The notes under the pieces are model-generated. The model made no database searches. It was given only the letters and a program-made list of their open reading frames with translations, and was not told where the DNA came from. DNA of 13,840 nt from CAZEJK01 sp964512045 (GTDB lineage Bacteria > Acidobacteriota > Thermoanaerobaculia > Thermoanaerobaculales > Sulfomarinibacteraceae), in NCBI GenBank assembly GCA_964512045.1, contig CAZEJK010000134.1, positions 1 to 13,840 on the forward strand, given 5' to 3'. Below are positions 1-6,379 of the stretch, one piece after another. The stretch's first letter is position 1; each line of letters begins with the position of its first letter. The position numbers and the translations under genes are program-made.

Positions 1-20
1 AACTCAACCCAGGCGCTTTG

Positions 21-54
21 CTTCGAATCTTCGAAGATACGGCTCCGTGAGCCG
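21..54 (-). terminator. Tandem stem-loops after the pilin gene, possible terminator
   Basis: Directly after the pilin stop codon (minus strand) lies a perfect 6 bp stem with a 3 nt loop, CGGCTC-acg-GAGCCG (54 to 40). A few bases further is a second inverted repeat, CTTCGAA-ga-TTCGAAG (36 to 21). Two compact hairpins straight after a stop fit a transcription end or an RNA-stabilising 3' structure. There is no run of T after either hairpin, so a classical intrinsic terminator is not shown. Confidence 0.4.
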
Positions 55-510
55 CTAATCGCTCTGCACACCCTCCGGCCACTGCACGAACCCACCGTCG
101 GAGTACACGATGTCCGCCCAGAACCTCTCCGTCGCGCCGCCGGTGTACGGGAGGTCCTGCTGCCGGTTCCTTCCATACGAGATGATGGTGTAGGAGGCTC
201 GGCTGCCCGAGTACACCAGCGGGTAACCCCAACCGTCCGACACCGGCACGGCCGAGGTGTACTGCGGCTCGAGGAACCCACGAACATCACTCACCGTCGA
301 GCTCGCCGCCGCCTCTGGATAGCTGTTCTGATCTGTTTGATAGAGCTCCACCGCGACTGCCACCGCACGGATATCCGACATCGTCCGCTTCTGCTTGTCC
401 CGCTGCACCGCGTTCAACAGGTTCGGAATCGCGATCGCGGCGATGATCCCGATGATGGCGACGACGATCAGGAGCTCGATCAGGGTGAATCCGTTGTCCG
501 AAGCTTTCAC
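55..510 (-). CDS. Type IV pilin / GspG-like pseudopilin
   Basis: This is a prepilin-like protein of about 151 residues. A short leader with one lysine (MKASDNG, GTG start) precedes the prepilin peptidase site G/FTLIELL, with Glu at +5 of the mature protein. A hydrophobic helix of about 22 residues follows and ends in IPNLLNA. The C-terminal half (SDGWGYPLVYS, YTIISYGRNRQQ, ADIVYSDG) resembles the beta-sheet region of GspG major pseudopilins, which build the periplasmic pseudopilus of type II secretion, or of short PilA-like pilins. The frame stays open to 789, but that extension runs into the upstream ATPase gene. Possible starts are GTG 510 (chosen: short basic leader), TTG 528 and GTG 540; none has a clear Shine-Dalgarno site. 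It lies 83 bp after the Wzt-like gene on the same strand. No other secretion or pilus gene is in view, so pilin versus pseudopilin cannot be settled. Confidence 0.88.
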   Translation of the reverse strand: MKASDNGFTLIELLIVVAIIGIIAAIAIPNLLNAVQRDKQKRTMSDIRAVAVAVELYQTDQNSYPEAAASSTVSDVRGFLEPQYTSAVPVSDGWGYPLVYSGSRASYTIISYGRNRQQDLPYTGGATERFWADIVYSDGGFVQWPEGVQSD

Positions 511-593
511 GCCCTGTCGACGAAGCAAGATCCCTGCCACTTCAGCGCTCGAGGAAGGTCTCGAACGCCCCGGATGCCGCGGCAGGCGTCCCC

Positions 594-1868
594 CTACCTG
601 CTCTTCCACTCGGGTCCATCGCTCTCCCAGCGGTGCTCCGGCGCCAGCACCCCGGGCCAGTCCACCGGCGCCGTCACCCGTACCTTCGCGGCGCGGCACC
701 AGTAATCGTACGCCAGACCGTCGACGGCGTGGATCGCCACGTCGATGGAAAGCTCCCCCGGCGCCAGATGAAGCGCCGAGTAGACGCACTGGACCTCTCC
801 TTCACCGGCCAACCGCTCGCTCCTCAGGCCGTCCAGATAGGTGTTGTGTCCCGCCACCTGGACGCCGTCGCCGCGATGCCAGGCGATACCGAACACGAAG
901 TCGGCCACCTCGACCCGGGCCTCGTAGCGGATCCGTATCGCGAAGTCAGATCCCGATGGGACAACCCCCTGCACGCGACCGTTGCAGAGCACGTCGACCG
1001 CCGTGATCCGGACGTCACCGGTACCCCAACGATCTCCGGACTCCGAGACCTCCACACGCTCCTGGCCCTCGGGCAGCTCGTTACGCTCCACGTCACTACG
1101 GTAGCGAGCCACCACCGCGTCGGTGGTCCCGTCCATCACCACGCGACCACGCTCCAGGTACACCGCCCGGTCCGCGACCTGAGTCACCAGCTCCAAATCG
1201 TGAGACACGATCAGCATGGTGACGCCACGGCGCCGCATCCACGCCAGACGATCCAGCCCCTTGCGGGTGAACGCAGCGTCACCGACCGCCAACACCTCGT
1301 CGATCAGCAGCACGTCTGGCTCCGCGGCCACGGCGACGGCAAACCCGAGACGCACATACATCCCAGAGGAGTACGTCTTGACCGGCTGGTCGATGAACTC
1401 CCCAAGGCCCGAGAACTCGATGATCTCCTCGATCCTGCTCTCGACCTCGCGTCGGCTGAGCCCGAGCAGCATGCCGTTGATCAGGACGTTCTCGCGTCCG
1501 GTAATCTCGGGGTGGAAGCCGGCACCGAGCTCGATCAGGGCGGTGACGCGCCCGTTGACCTCCACTACCCCGGACGTCGGTCTCAGGATCCCACTGACGA
1601 GCTTGAGCGTCGTGGTCTTCCCGGAGCCGTTCGGACCGATGAGCGCCACAGCCTCGCCCGCCGCCACCTCCAGGTCCAGCTCGTCCACCGCGAGGAACGA
1701 CGCGCCCTCGCGGTTCCGACCGAGCAGCTGACCATGCAGAAGTGCGCCCTTCAGGCTATGGAGGCGTCCGCCTCGGCTCAGACGGACAAACCTCTTGGTC
1801 ACGCCGTGCAAAGCGATCCGCCCTGCATCGCCCTCACCGGTCCGCAGCTGCTCGGCCGCCCTGCTCAT
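594..1868 (-). CDS. wzt: Wzt-like polysaccharide ABC exporter, ATP-binding protein
   Basis: This 424-residue ATPase belongs to the Wzt/TagH group, which powers export of O-antigen, teichoic acid or other polysaccharides across the inner membrane. Visible motifs are Walker A GPNGSGKTT (about 78-86), the group-typical stretch GAGFHPEITGRENV (115-128), signature YSSGM (166-170), Walker B DVLLIDE (185-191) and the H-loop SHD (222-224). After the nucleotide-binding domain ends near residue 260, a beta-rich domain follows (about 284-400). By position and character this is a Wzt C-terminal domain, which in studied members binds the modified end of the glycan before export. The ATG at 1868 overlaps the permease TGA (ATGA), so the two are translationally coupled. 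The frame extends to 2360, but that part overlaps the permease and is not coding. No glycosyltransferase genes are in view, so the exported glycan cannot be named. Confidence 0.95.
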   Translation of the reverse strand: MSRAAEQLRTGEGDAGRIALHGVTKRFVRLSRGGRLHSLKGALLHGQLLGRNREGASFLAVDELDLEVAAGEAVALIGPNGSGKTTTLKLVSGILRPTSGVVEVNGRVTALIELGAGFHPEITGRENVLINGMLLGLSRREVESRIEEIIEFSGLGEFIDQPVKTYSSGMYVRLGFAVAVAAEPDVLLIDEVLAVGDAAFTRKGLDRLAWMRRRGVTMLIVSHDLELVTQVADRAVYLERGRVVMDGTTDAVVARYRSDVERNELPEGQERVEVSESGDRWGTGDVRITAVDVLCNGRVQGVVPSGSDFAIRIRYEARVEVADFVFGIAWHRGDGVQVAGHNTYLDGLRSERLAGEGEVQCVYSALHLAPGELSIDVAIHAVDGLAYDYWCRAAKVRVTAPVDWPGVLAPEHRWESDGPEWKSR

Positions 1869-2677
1869 AGAGTCTCCGCCACAGTGTCCCGGAGACGGCT
1901 GAACAGCGCGGCGCCAAACGCCCACGCCACCAGGGCCACGGCGAGCGCCAGCGCCCACTCCGTCAGCGAGGGGATCCGCCCTTCGAACGCCAGCGCCCGG
2001 TAGACCTCGACCTCCACCGCCAAAGGGTTCAACCTCAGGATCGAACGCAGCGTCGCGGACTCGAGGCCTTCCAAGGTGTAGATGATCGGCGAGCCAAAGA
2101 ACAGGATGTTGAGCAGGTTTGCCACCAAATCCCGCACGTCGCGGAACAGCACGCCAAGCACGGACACCGCGAGCGCCAGCCCGATCGCCAGCACCAGCCA
2201 CGGAACCAGGGCCAACGGCAGCAGGACCACTGTCCATGGAAACGGATGCAGACCGAGGGCCGCTGCTCCCCCCAGGGCCAGCAGCAGCACAGGTAGCGCT
2301 AGAAGGTGGTGCACCGTGTGCGCAGCGACCGTCACCGCCGGGAAGATCTCCGGGGGGCACACCACCTTGGCCAGCAAGGGACCGTTATCCACGAGGGTCA
2401 CTGCGGCGTCGAGCAGCACTCCGGAGAAGAACAGCCATGGCAGCAGCCCGGCGAACAGAAACAGCGAGTACGGATCCGCGCCTTCCATCCTCGGCTCGAA
2501 CACGGTGGTGAACACCACCGTGTACACCGCAAGCAGGAGCAGCGGGTTCACCATCGACCAGAGAAAGCCGAGGACCGAGGCTCGGTAGCGCGCCGCCAGC
2601 TCCCTGCGCACCAGCACCGCGATCAATGGACGGTGGCGCCACATGAGCTGCCACGTCTCCACCGCCGCCCGGATCAC
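1865..2677 (-). CDS. wzm: Wzm-like polysaccharide ABC exporter, permease
   Basis: This 270-residue ABC-2 type membrane protein forms the channel for the Wzt-like ATPase encoded next. The N-terminal stretch RRELAARYRASVLGFLWSMV is the cytoplasmic amphipathic segment typical of Wzm/TagG proteins. About six hydrophobic segments follow (around residues 40-58, 70-92, 104-132, 140-172, 176-198 and 236-258). The LFRDVRDL motif sits in the loop before the PIIYTLEG segment, as in this family. The start is GTG at 2677, with GGGGAG placed 5 nt upstream, a strong ribosome-binding site. It lies 76 bp after the substrate-binding lipoprotein gene and shares a 4 bp overlap with the ATPase gene. Together the two would make a heterotetrameric exporter in the inner membrane. 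Identification is firm at family level; the glycan carried is unknown. Confidence 0.93.
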   Translation of the reverse strand: MIRAAVETWQLMWRHRPLIAVLVRRELAARYRASVLGFLWSMVNPLLLLAVYTVVFTTVFEPRMEGADPYSLFLFAGLLPWLFFSGVLLDAAVTLVDNGPLLAKVVCPPEIFPAVTVAAHTVHHLLALPVLLLALGGAAALGLHPFPWTVVLLPLALVPWLVLAIGLALAVSVLGVLFRDVRDLVANLLNILFFGSPIIYTLEGLESATLRSILRLNPLAVEVEVYRALAFEGRIPSLTEWALALAVALVAWAFGAALFSRLRDTVAETL

Positions 2678-2753
2678 CGTGGCTCCCCGCAGAGGATGAG
2701 GGACGACCGCACGGCCTGTCTCCGCTGTCGTCGAGTGGTTCTCGCTCGAATCG

Positions 2754-3950
2754 CTAGCTCCCGGAGCCCTGATCGAGGAGGTTCTGCATCTCCCGGAGAA
2801 TCCTCTGTTGCTCGCGCTTGAGGTACCGCTCGTAGTTCAGCACCTGCCCATCCTTGAGGATGAACATCAACGGGTAATGCTTGACATCTCCAAAGTCGTC
2901 GAAACGGATCGGGCCAGTCACGCCCTCGAACTCATCGAAACCGAAGCGCATCGCCTTGCCGATCTCGACCGAGTCGTACCGCTTGGCGATCCGCAGCGCC
3001 TGAAACGCCACGCGCGCCGCATCGTACCCGTGCGCTGCGAAGATGTCGGGCGCCTGTTGATAGGTGTCCATGTACCGGTTGACAAAACGCTCCACGGCCG
3101 GGGTCTTGGCCGTCCGATCAAACGGAGCCAACGGAAAGAAGAGGTTCTCGGTAAGCCTGTTCGCTTCGGCAATGGCGTTGGCGGCGTAGATTGCCGAGGT
3201 GGTGGTGATCACGCCCTGGTAGGTGCGCTCGGAAAGGTGCTCGAGGACAGTCAAGATCTCATCCGCAAACCCGATAACGTAGGCGCCTTGCGGGCTCTGC
3301 TCCTGCAACGCTTCACGGGATCGTTCGACCCACTCTGCGTCGGTCAATGAGACCCGCGCCACCACCTCGCCGCCGAGGTTCTCCTCGAACTGCTGTCGAA
3401 ACTCCGGCTCGATGCCTCGACTGTACTCCGAGTCTGTCGTGTAGATGATCACAGTGGGATGGGTGCCCTCGGCAAAACGGCTCAGCTGGTCGTGCATGAA
3501 CCTGCCCGCACGGTTGCCTTCGAGCTGGTCCGAAGGGAAGATCCGGAAGAAGTAACGGCTCTTCATGGCGATGTCCGGCGCAGACGCCGACGGCGAGATA
3601 CAGATCACCCGCATGCTGTCCATCACGGGCAGCAGCTCACGTGCCTCGGCGCTGGTCGCTCCGCCGATCACGAGCGACGCACCATCGTGAGCCAGCTGAC
3701 GGAACTGCTCTGCTGCGATGGCCGGGTCCGACTCCGTATCCGCCCACAGCATCTCCAAGCCAGACGGAAGGTCGCCGTGCTCCCGCTCCTCGGCCAGGGC
3801 CACGCGGATTCCGCTCTCGATCGACTCGCCGTACGCGCTGTTCTCTCCGCTGCTCGGAAGCAGCACGCCAACCACCGGATCGGTGCCGCAGCCACAGAGC
3901 ACGGCTGCCGCCAGCACCAGCCCCAACACCATGTCTCCCCGTCTGGTCAT
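2754..3950 (-). CDS. LivJ-type substrate-binding lipoprotein (Peripla_BP_6)
   Basis: This 398-residue periplasmic-binding-fold protein resembles branched-chain amino acid, amide or urea binding proteins. A basic start (MTRRGD), hydrophobic stretch and lipobox LCGC put the lipidated cysteine at residue 21, so it should be membrane-anchored. The mature protein opens VGVLLPSSGENSAYG and continues with LEMLWADTESDP and LVIGGATSAEA, the usual first-lobe pattern. VTGPIRFDDFGD near the C terminus is also typical. The last ~25 residues are highly charged and helix-prone (YLKREQQRILREMQNLL). ATG 3950 is chosen because GGAGG lies 6 nt upstream and the leader becomes canonical; an in-frame start at 3992 would add 14 residues without a better site. 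No LivHMGF genes are near, so it is an orphan binding protein, 54 bp after rsmI and 76 bp before wzm. The ligand is unknown. It could also be a sensor or a cell-envelope ligand-binding protein. Confidence 0.9.
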   Translation of the reverse strand: MTRRGDMVLGLVLAAAVLCGCGTDPVVGVLLPSSGENSAYGESIESGIRVALAEEREHGDLPSGLEMLWADTESDPAIAAEQFRQLAHDGASLVIGGATSAEARELLPVMDSMRVICISPSASAPDIAMKSRYFFRIFPSDQLEGNRAGRFMHDQLSRFAEGTHPTVIIYTTDSEYSRGIEPEFRQQFEENLGGEVVARVSLTDAEWVERSREALQEQSPQGAYVIGFADEILTVLEHLSERTYQGVITTTSAIYAANAIAEANRLTENLFFPLAPFDRTAKTPAVERFVNRYMDTYQQAPDIFAAHGYDAARVAFQALRIAKRYDSVEIGKAMRFGFDEFEGVTGPIRFDDFGDVKHYPLMFILKDGQVLNYERYLKREQQRILREMQNLLDQGSGS

Positions 3951-4004
3951 TGCGCACCTCCCCCGCCTGGACAGCGTAGCATAGCGGCACACGCCCCGCC
4001 CATC

Positions 4005-4853
4005 TCAGCTTTCCTCATCGTCGAGCGTCAGCTGCGCAAAAACCTCGCGCCGTGACAGGCCCAGCTCCGCAGCGGTGTGCCGCAGGGCCTCCGGGCGGCT
4101 GAGCCCTGCGCAGACAGCCTCATGGTACACGCCACGGACACTGCGCGGCTCCGTATCCGGTTGTGGCACACCTTCTGCCGGGCCGACAACCAGCACGTAC
4201 TCCCCACGCGGCCGCCCGACCTCGGGGTGACGCGTCAGCTCCGACACCGTACCGATGATCGCACGCTCGTGCTGCTTGCTCAGCTCCGCGAGCAACGTTG
4301 CCGGGCGGTCTGGCCCAAGCGCGTCCCGCAGATCTTCGAGCTCCGCGTTGAGCCGGTGCGGCGACATGAACACCACAAGCGTCATCGCGTGGCCCCTGAG
4401 CTCGCGCAACCGTCGCCGCCGTGCCGACCGACGGGGCGGCAAGAAGCCCACGAGCACCGCCGGAAGCGGTGGTTGCCCCGAGGCCGCCAGAGCGGTGACC
4501 AGGGCACTCGGGCCCGGGACCGAGCACACCCGGACCCCGGCTGCCCGCGCCTGCCGCACCAGAACGAACCCCGGATCCGCGAGCACCGGAGTTCCCGCAT
4601 CGCTGACCAGCGCCACCGAACGCTCCTGCTCGAGATGCTCGAGCACCCCTCCGACCACCCGGCGCTCGTTGTGCTCGTGCATGGACCGCAGGCGGCCGCG
4701 CGCACCGATACCGAATGCAGAGAGAAGCTGACGCGTCCGCCGCGTATCCTCTGCAACGATGAGATCAACTGCCGCAAGCACCTCCTGGGCCCGCGGCGAC
4801 AGATCCGACAGCGTACCGATTGGCGTTGCCACGATCCACAACGTTCCGGCCAT
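4005..4853 (-). CDS. rsmI: 16S rRNA (cytidine-1402 2'-O) methyltransferase RsmI
   Basis: This 282-residue SAM-dependent enzyme of the tetrapyrrole-methylase fold 2'-O-methylates C1402 in the decoding centre of 16S rRNA. Family motifs appear in order: IVATPIGTLSDLSPRA (7-22), AEDTRRTRQLL (34-44), HEHNE (59-63), LVSDAGTPVLADPG (82-95), VPGPSALVTAL (112-122), VGFLPPRR (135-142), SPHRL (164-168), AELSKQHE (189-196) and GEYVLVVG (217-224). Length is normal. ATG 4853 is preferred over ATG 4868 because the purine-rich GGGAGAGG lies about 5 nt before it and the protein then begins like its relatives. One difference is FMSPHRL where the family usually has an acidic residue before SPHR. The gene starts back to back with the SurA-like gene and is first in the minus-strand run. 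It is a housekeeping gene, probably unrelated to the exporter downstream. Confidence 0.95.
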   Translation of the reverse strand: MAGTLWIVATPIGTLSDLSPRAQEVLAAVDLIVAEDTRRTRQLLSAFGIGARGRLRSMHEHNERRVVGGVLEHLEQERSVALVSDAGTPVLADPGFVLVRQARAAGVRVCSVPGPSALVTALAASGQPPLPAVLVGFLPPRRSARRRRLRELRGHAMTLVVFMSPHRLNAELEDLRDALGPDRPATLLAELSKQHERAIIGTVSELTRHPEVGRPRGEYVLVVGPAEGVPQPDTEPRSVRGVYHEAVCAGLSRPEALRHTAAELGLSRREVFAQLTLDDEES

Positions 4854-4878
4854 GGTGACCTCTCCCATCCCCCACTGC

Positions 4879-4884
4879 TACGAT
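4879..4884 (+). promoter_or_regulatory. Possible -10 element, leaderless SurA-like gene
   Basis: TACGAT fits the TAnnnT -10 pattern and ends 7 nt before the GTG at 4892, the geometry expected for a leaderless transcript. No Shine-Dalgarno sequence precedes that GTG, which agrees. On the opposite strand TACTAT (4888 to 4883) could serve rsmI in the same way, so one short AT-richer patch may drive both genes. No -35 consensus is evident. This is inference from spacing only. Confidence 0.35.
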
Positions 4885-4891
4885 AGTAACC

Positions 4892-5518
4892 GTGATCTCG
4901 AAAGCTCTGCCGTGGCTGCTCTGCGCGACCGCTCTCATCGGACCTGCGCCTTTTGCCCGGGCCGCCTCCGACGGCGAGCTGGTCGATGCGATTGTCGCGG
5001 TCGTTGACAGCGCACCGATCCTCGCCAGCGACCTGGAGCTGGCGCGTCTCGTCGATCTCGCACCGTCCGACGAGGTCTTCACTGCGCGTGTCGCTCTCGA
5101 GCTCCAGTACCAGGACCTCGTTGCCAGTGGTGCACTCTACCGGTTGGAGCTGGATGTAGGGGCTCGTCGAGCCGAGCTGAAGGCGGCGCTCGGTCTGCCC
5201 GCCCGCGAGCTGTCGCCGCTTCAGGGCACCGGCCTGACCGAGGATGATCTGGAGCAGCTGGCCATCCGTCTCGCCGCCCGCGACGCCTTTGTCGAGCAAC
5301 GATTGCGCCCGAGAGTTCGGGTCACCCTCGACGATCTGCGCACTGCCTATCGGGACGAGGTGGTTCCGTCCGTTGAGGACGCAAACGTGCCGGTGCCAGA
5401 GCTCGAGACTGTTGCGGGTCAGCTCCGCGAGGTGCTCGTCGCGCGCCGGCTGACCGAGCAGGTGGAGCAATGGATGGCTGAGATCCGCACGCGTCACGAG
5501 GTTGTCCGTTATCGGTAA
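4892..5518 (+). CDS. SurA N-terminal-domain protein without PPIase domains
   Basis: This 208-residue exported protein has a Sec signal peptide (hydrophobic 5-19, likely cleavage after FARA, about residue 24). The mature start, DAIVAVVDSAPILASDLELARL, matches the opening of SurA and related periplasmic chaperones, where an early beta strand and helix fold against the C-terminal helix. The rest is mostly helical and charged, with VEQRLRPRVRVTLDDLRTAYRDEV typical of the helix before a parvulin domain. The protein then ends with another long helix and has no parvulin (rotamase) domain, so it looks like chaperone core only. SurA of E. coli is about 430 residues. The GTG start at 4892 has no ribosome-binding site. 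It is divergent from rsmI by under 40 bp. The likely role is outer-membrane or periplasmic protein folding; clients are unknown. Confidence 0.75.
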   Translation: MISKALPWLLCATALIGPAPFARAASDGELVDAIVAVVDSAPILASDLELARLVDLAPSDEVFTARVALELQYQDLVASGALYRLELDVGARRAELKAALGLPARELSPLQGTGLTEDDLEQLAIRLAARDAFVEQRLRPRVRVTLDDLRTAYRDEVVPSVEDANVPVPELETVAGQLREVLVARRLTEQVEQWMAEIRTRHEVVRYR

Positions 5519-5537
5519 GGCGCCTGCCGGTGCGCCG

Positions 5538-5559
5538 ATATCACGTGCGCTGATATGAT
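5538..5559 (+). promoter_or_regulatory. Extended -10 promoter with overlapping dyad, FHA gene
   Basis: TG-a-TATGAT (5551-5559) matches an extended -10 element, 36 bp before the GTG at 5596. Overlapping it is a perfect dyad, ATATCA-N7-TGATAT (5538-5543 and 5551-5556), of the size bound by a dimeric repressor. No -35 match is seen at the usual spacing, as is common for extended -10 promoters. The motifs are visible; their function is inferred. Confidence 0.45.
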
Positions 5560-5595
5560 GACGAGGACGACATCGTTTGAGCGCGAGGGGGAGCC

Positions 5596-6174
5596 GTGAT
5601 TGTCACATGTCCAAAGTGCGGGAAGAGCTACCGGTACGACGAGGGTCGCTTCGGTCGATCCCCGAGCAAGAAGCTGAAGTGTGCCAACTGCGGCTCGATC
5701 TTCCGAGTGGACAACCCGAATGAGAATCTCGATGCGACCAACATCAAGGCTCGCAAGAAGTCTGTCGGGAAAGGCGCCGACCAAAGGGAAGACACGGAGG
5801 AACGGCTCGCCGTGGAGTCCGACGCCCCGGAGCTGCCGGAGCTGGCGCCGCTGGACCGCGATCTCCGGTTCTCGCTCGCTGTGATTGCGGGGCCACAGGC
5901 CGGCGCGGTGTTCTCGGTGCAAACACCGCGAGTGTTCCTCGGCCGTGGTGAGAACGCGGAGATCCAGCTCAAGGATGCCGAGGTCTCGAGGCGGCACGCG
6001 ATGCTCGAGATCCGTGGCGAAGAGGCCACGATCGTGGACCTGGACTCCACCAACGGCACGTTCGTCGCCGGCGAGCGGGTACAACGGACGAGTCTCTGCC
6101 ACCAGAAGGAGTTCACCGTCGGCGCCACGACGCTGATGTTCCTCGTGACGCCGGCGGAGGAGGCCGGCTTCTGA
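5596..6174 (+). CDS. Zinc-ribbon (MJ0042-type) and FHA domain protein
   Basis: This 192-residue protein appears cytoplasmic: it has no signal peptide or membrane segment. The N terminus is a zinc ribbon with CPKCG (5-9) and CANCG (29-33) separated by a basic loop, the pattern of the MJ0042 family. A charged, probably flexible linker (about 45-85) leads to a forkhead-associated domain (about 92-185). The domain shows the conserved FLGRG (115), VSRRH (130-134) and STNGTFV (151-157). FHA domains bind phosphothreonine peptides, so the protein is likely an adaptor read by a Ser/Thr kinase pathway. The zinc ribbon may hold a nucleic acid or protein partner. The GTG start at 5596 follows GAGGGGGAG. 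Upstream sits a likely extended -10 promoter with a dyad. No kinase or phosphatase gene is in the window, so the partner must be elsewhere. It is followed by a 205 bp gap before the ABC cassette. Confidence 0.88.
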   Translation: MIVTCPKCGKSYRYDEGRFGRSPSKKLKCANCGSIFRVDNPNENLDATNIKARKKSVGKGADQREDTEERLAVESDAPELPELAPLDRDLRFSLAVIAGPQAGAVFSVQTPRVFLGRGENAEIQLKDAEVSRRHAMLEIRGEEATIVDLDSTNGTFVAGERVQRTSLCHQKEFTVGATTLMFLVTPAEEAGF

Positions 6175-6379
6175 GGGGCCCGCGAACCTGAGCTCGCACC
6201 GAGACCCGCATGACCCAGACGTGTGCCCTGTTGGCTTTCTCGGTGTGCCGTGGTTGCATGCGCTCTGCGCTCCGCCACTGGTCACAAGCTTCAAATCCGG
6301 CAAGGGTCTTGCTTCCCGCGCCACTGGCACATGCAAAGGGCCCGTGCGTCACGCAGCGGGCTGTTGGAGGTGATCCTCG
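6175..6379. other. Intergenic gap before the gld-like cassette
   Basis: These 205 bp have no convincing gene. There is a short perfect hairpin GCAAG-ggt-CTTGC (around 6303-6315) with no T-run, and the octamer GCCACTGG or its first seven bases occurs twice about 46 bp apart (6274 and 6320). A promoter for the cassette should be here, but only weak matches are visible (TTGGCT at 6231 with TTGCAT 17 bp later). The gap ends in a very strong ribosome-binding site, GGAGGTGATC (6366-6375). Confidence 0.5.

Noticed and set aside
511..789. Upstream extension of the pilin frame
   Set aside because: It runs into the 3' end of wzt and would place about 90 low-complexity residues before the prepilin leader, which is not compatible with prepilin processing.
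395..1006. Arg/Pro-rich plus-strand frames opposite the pilin and wzt genes
   Set aside because: Shadow frames of GC-rich genes on the opposite strand, with no motif or start signal.
1869..2360. Upstream extension of the Wzt-like ATPase frame
   Set aside because: It overlaps the clear Wzm permease, is Gly/Ala/Arg-rich without motif, and ATG 1868 with the ATGA overlap gives a family-like start.
6281..6300. TTCAAATCC resembling a tRNA T-loop
   Set aside because: The flanking bases do not pair into a T-stem and no acceptor or anticodon arm is present.
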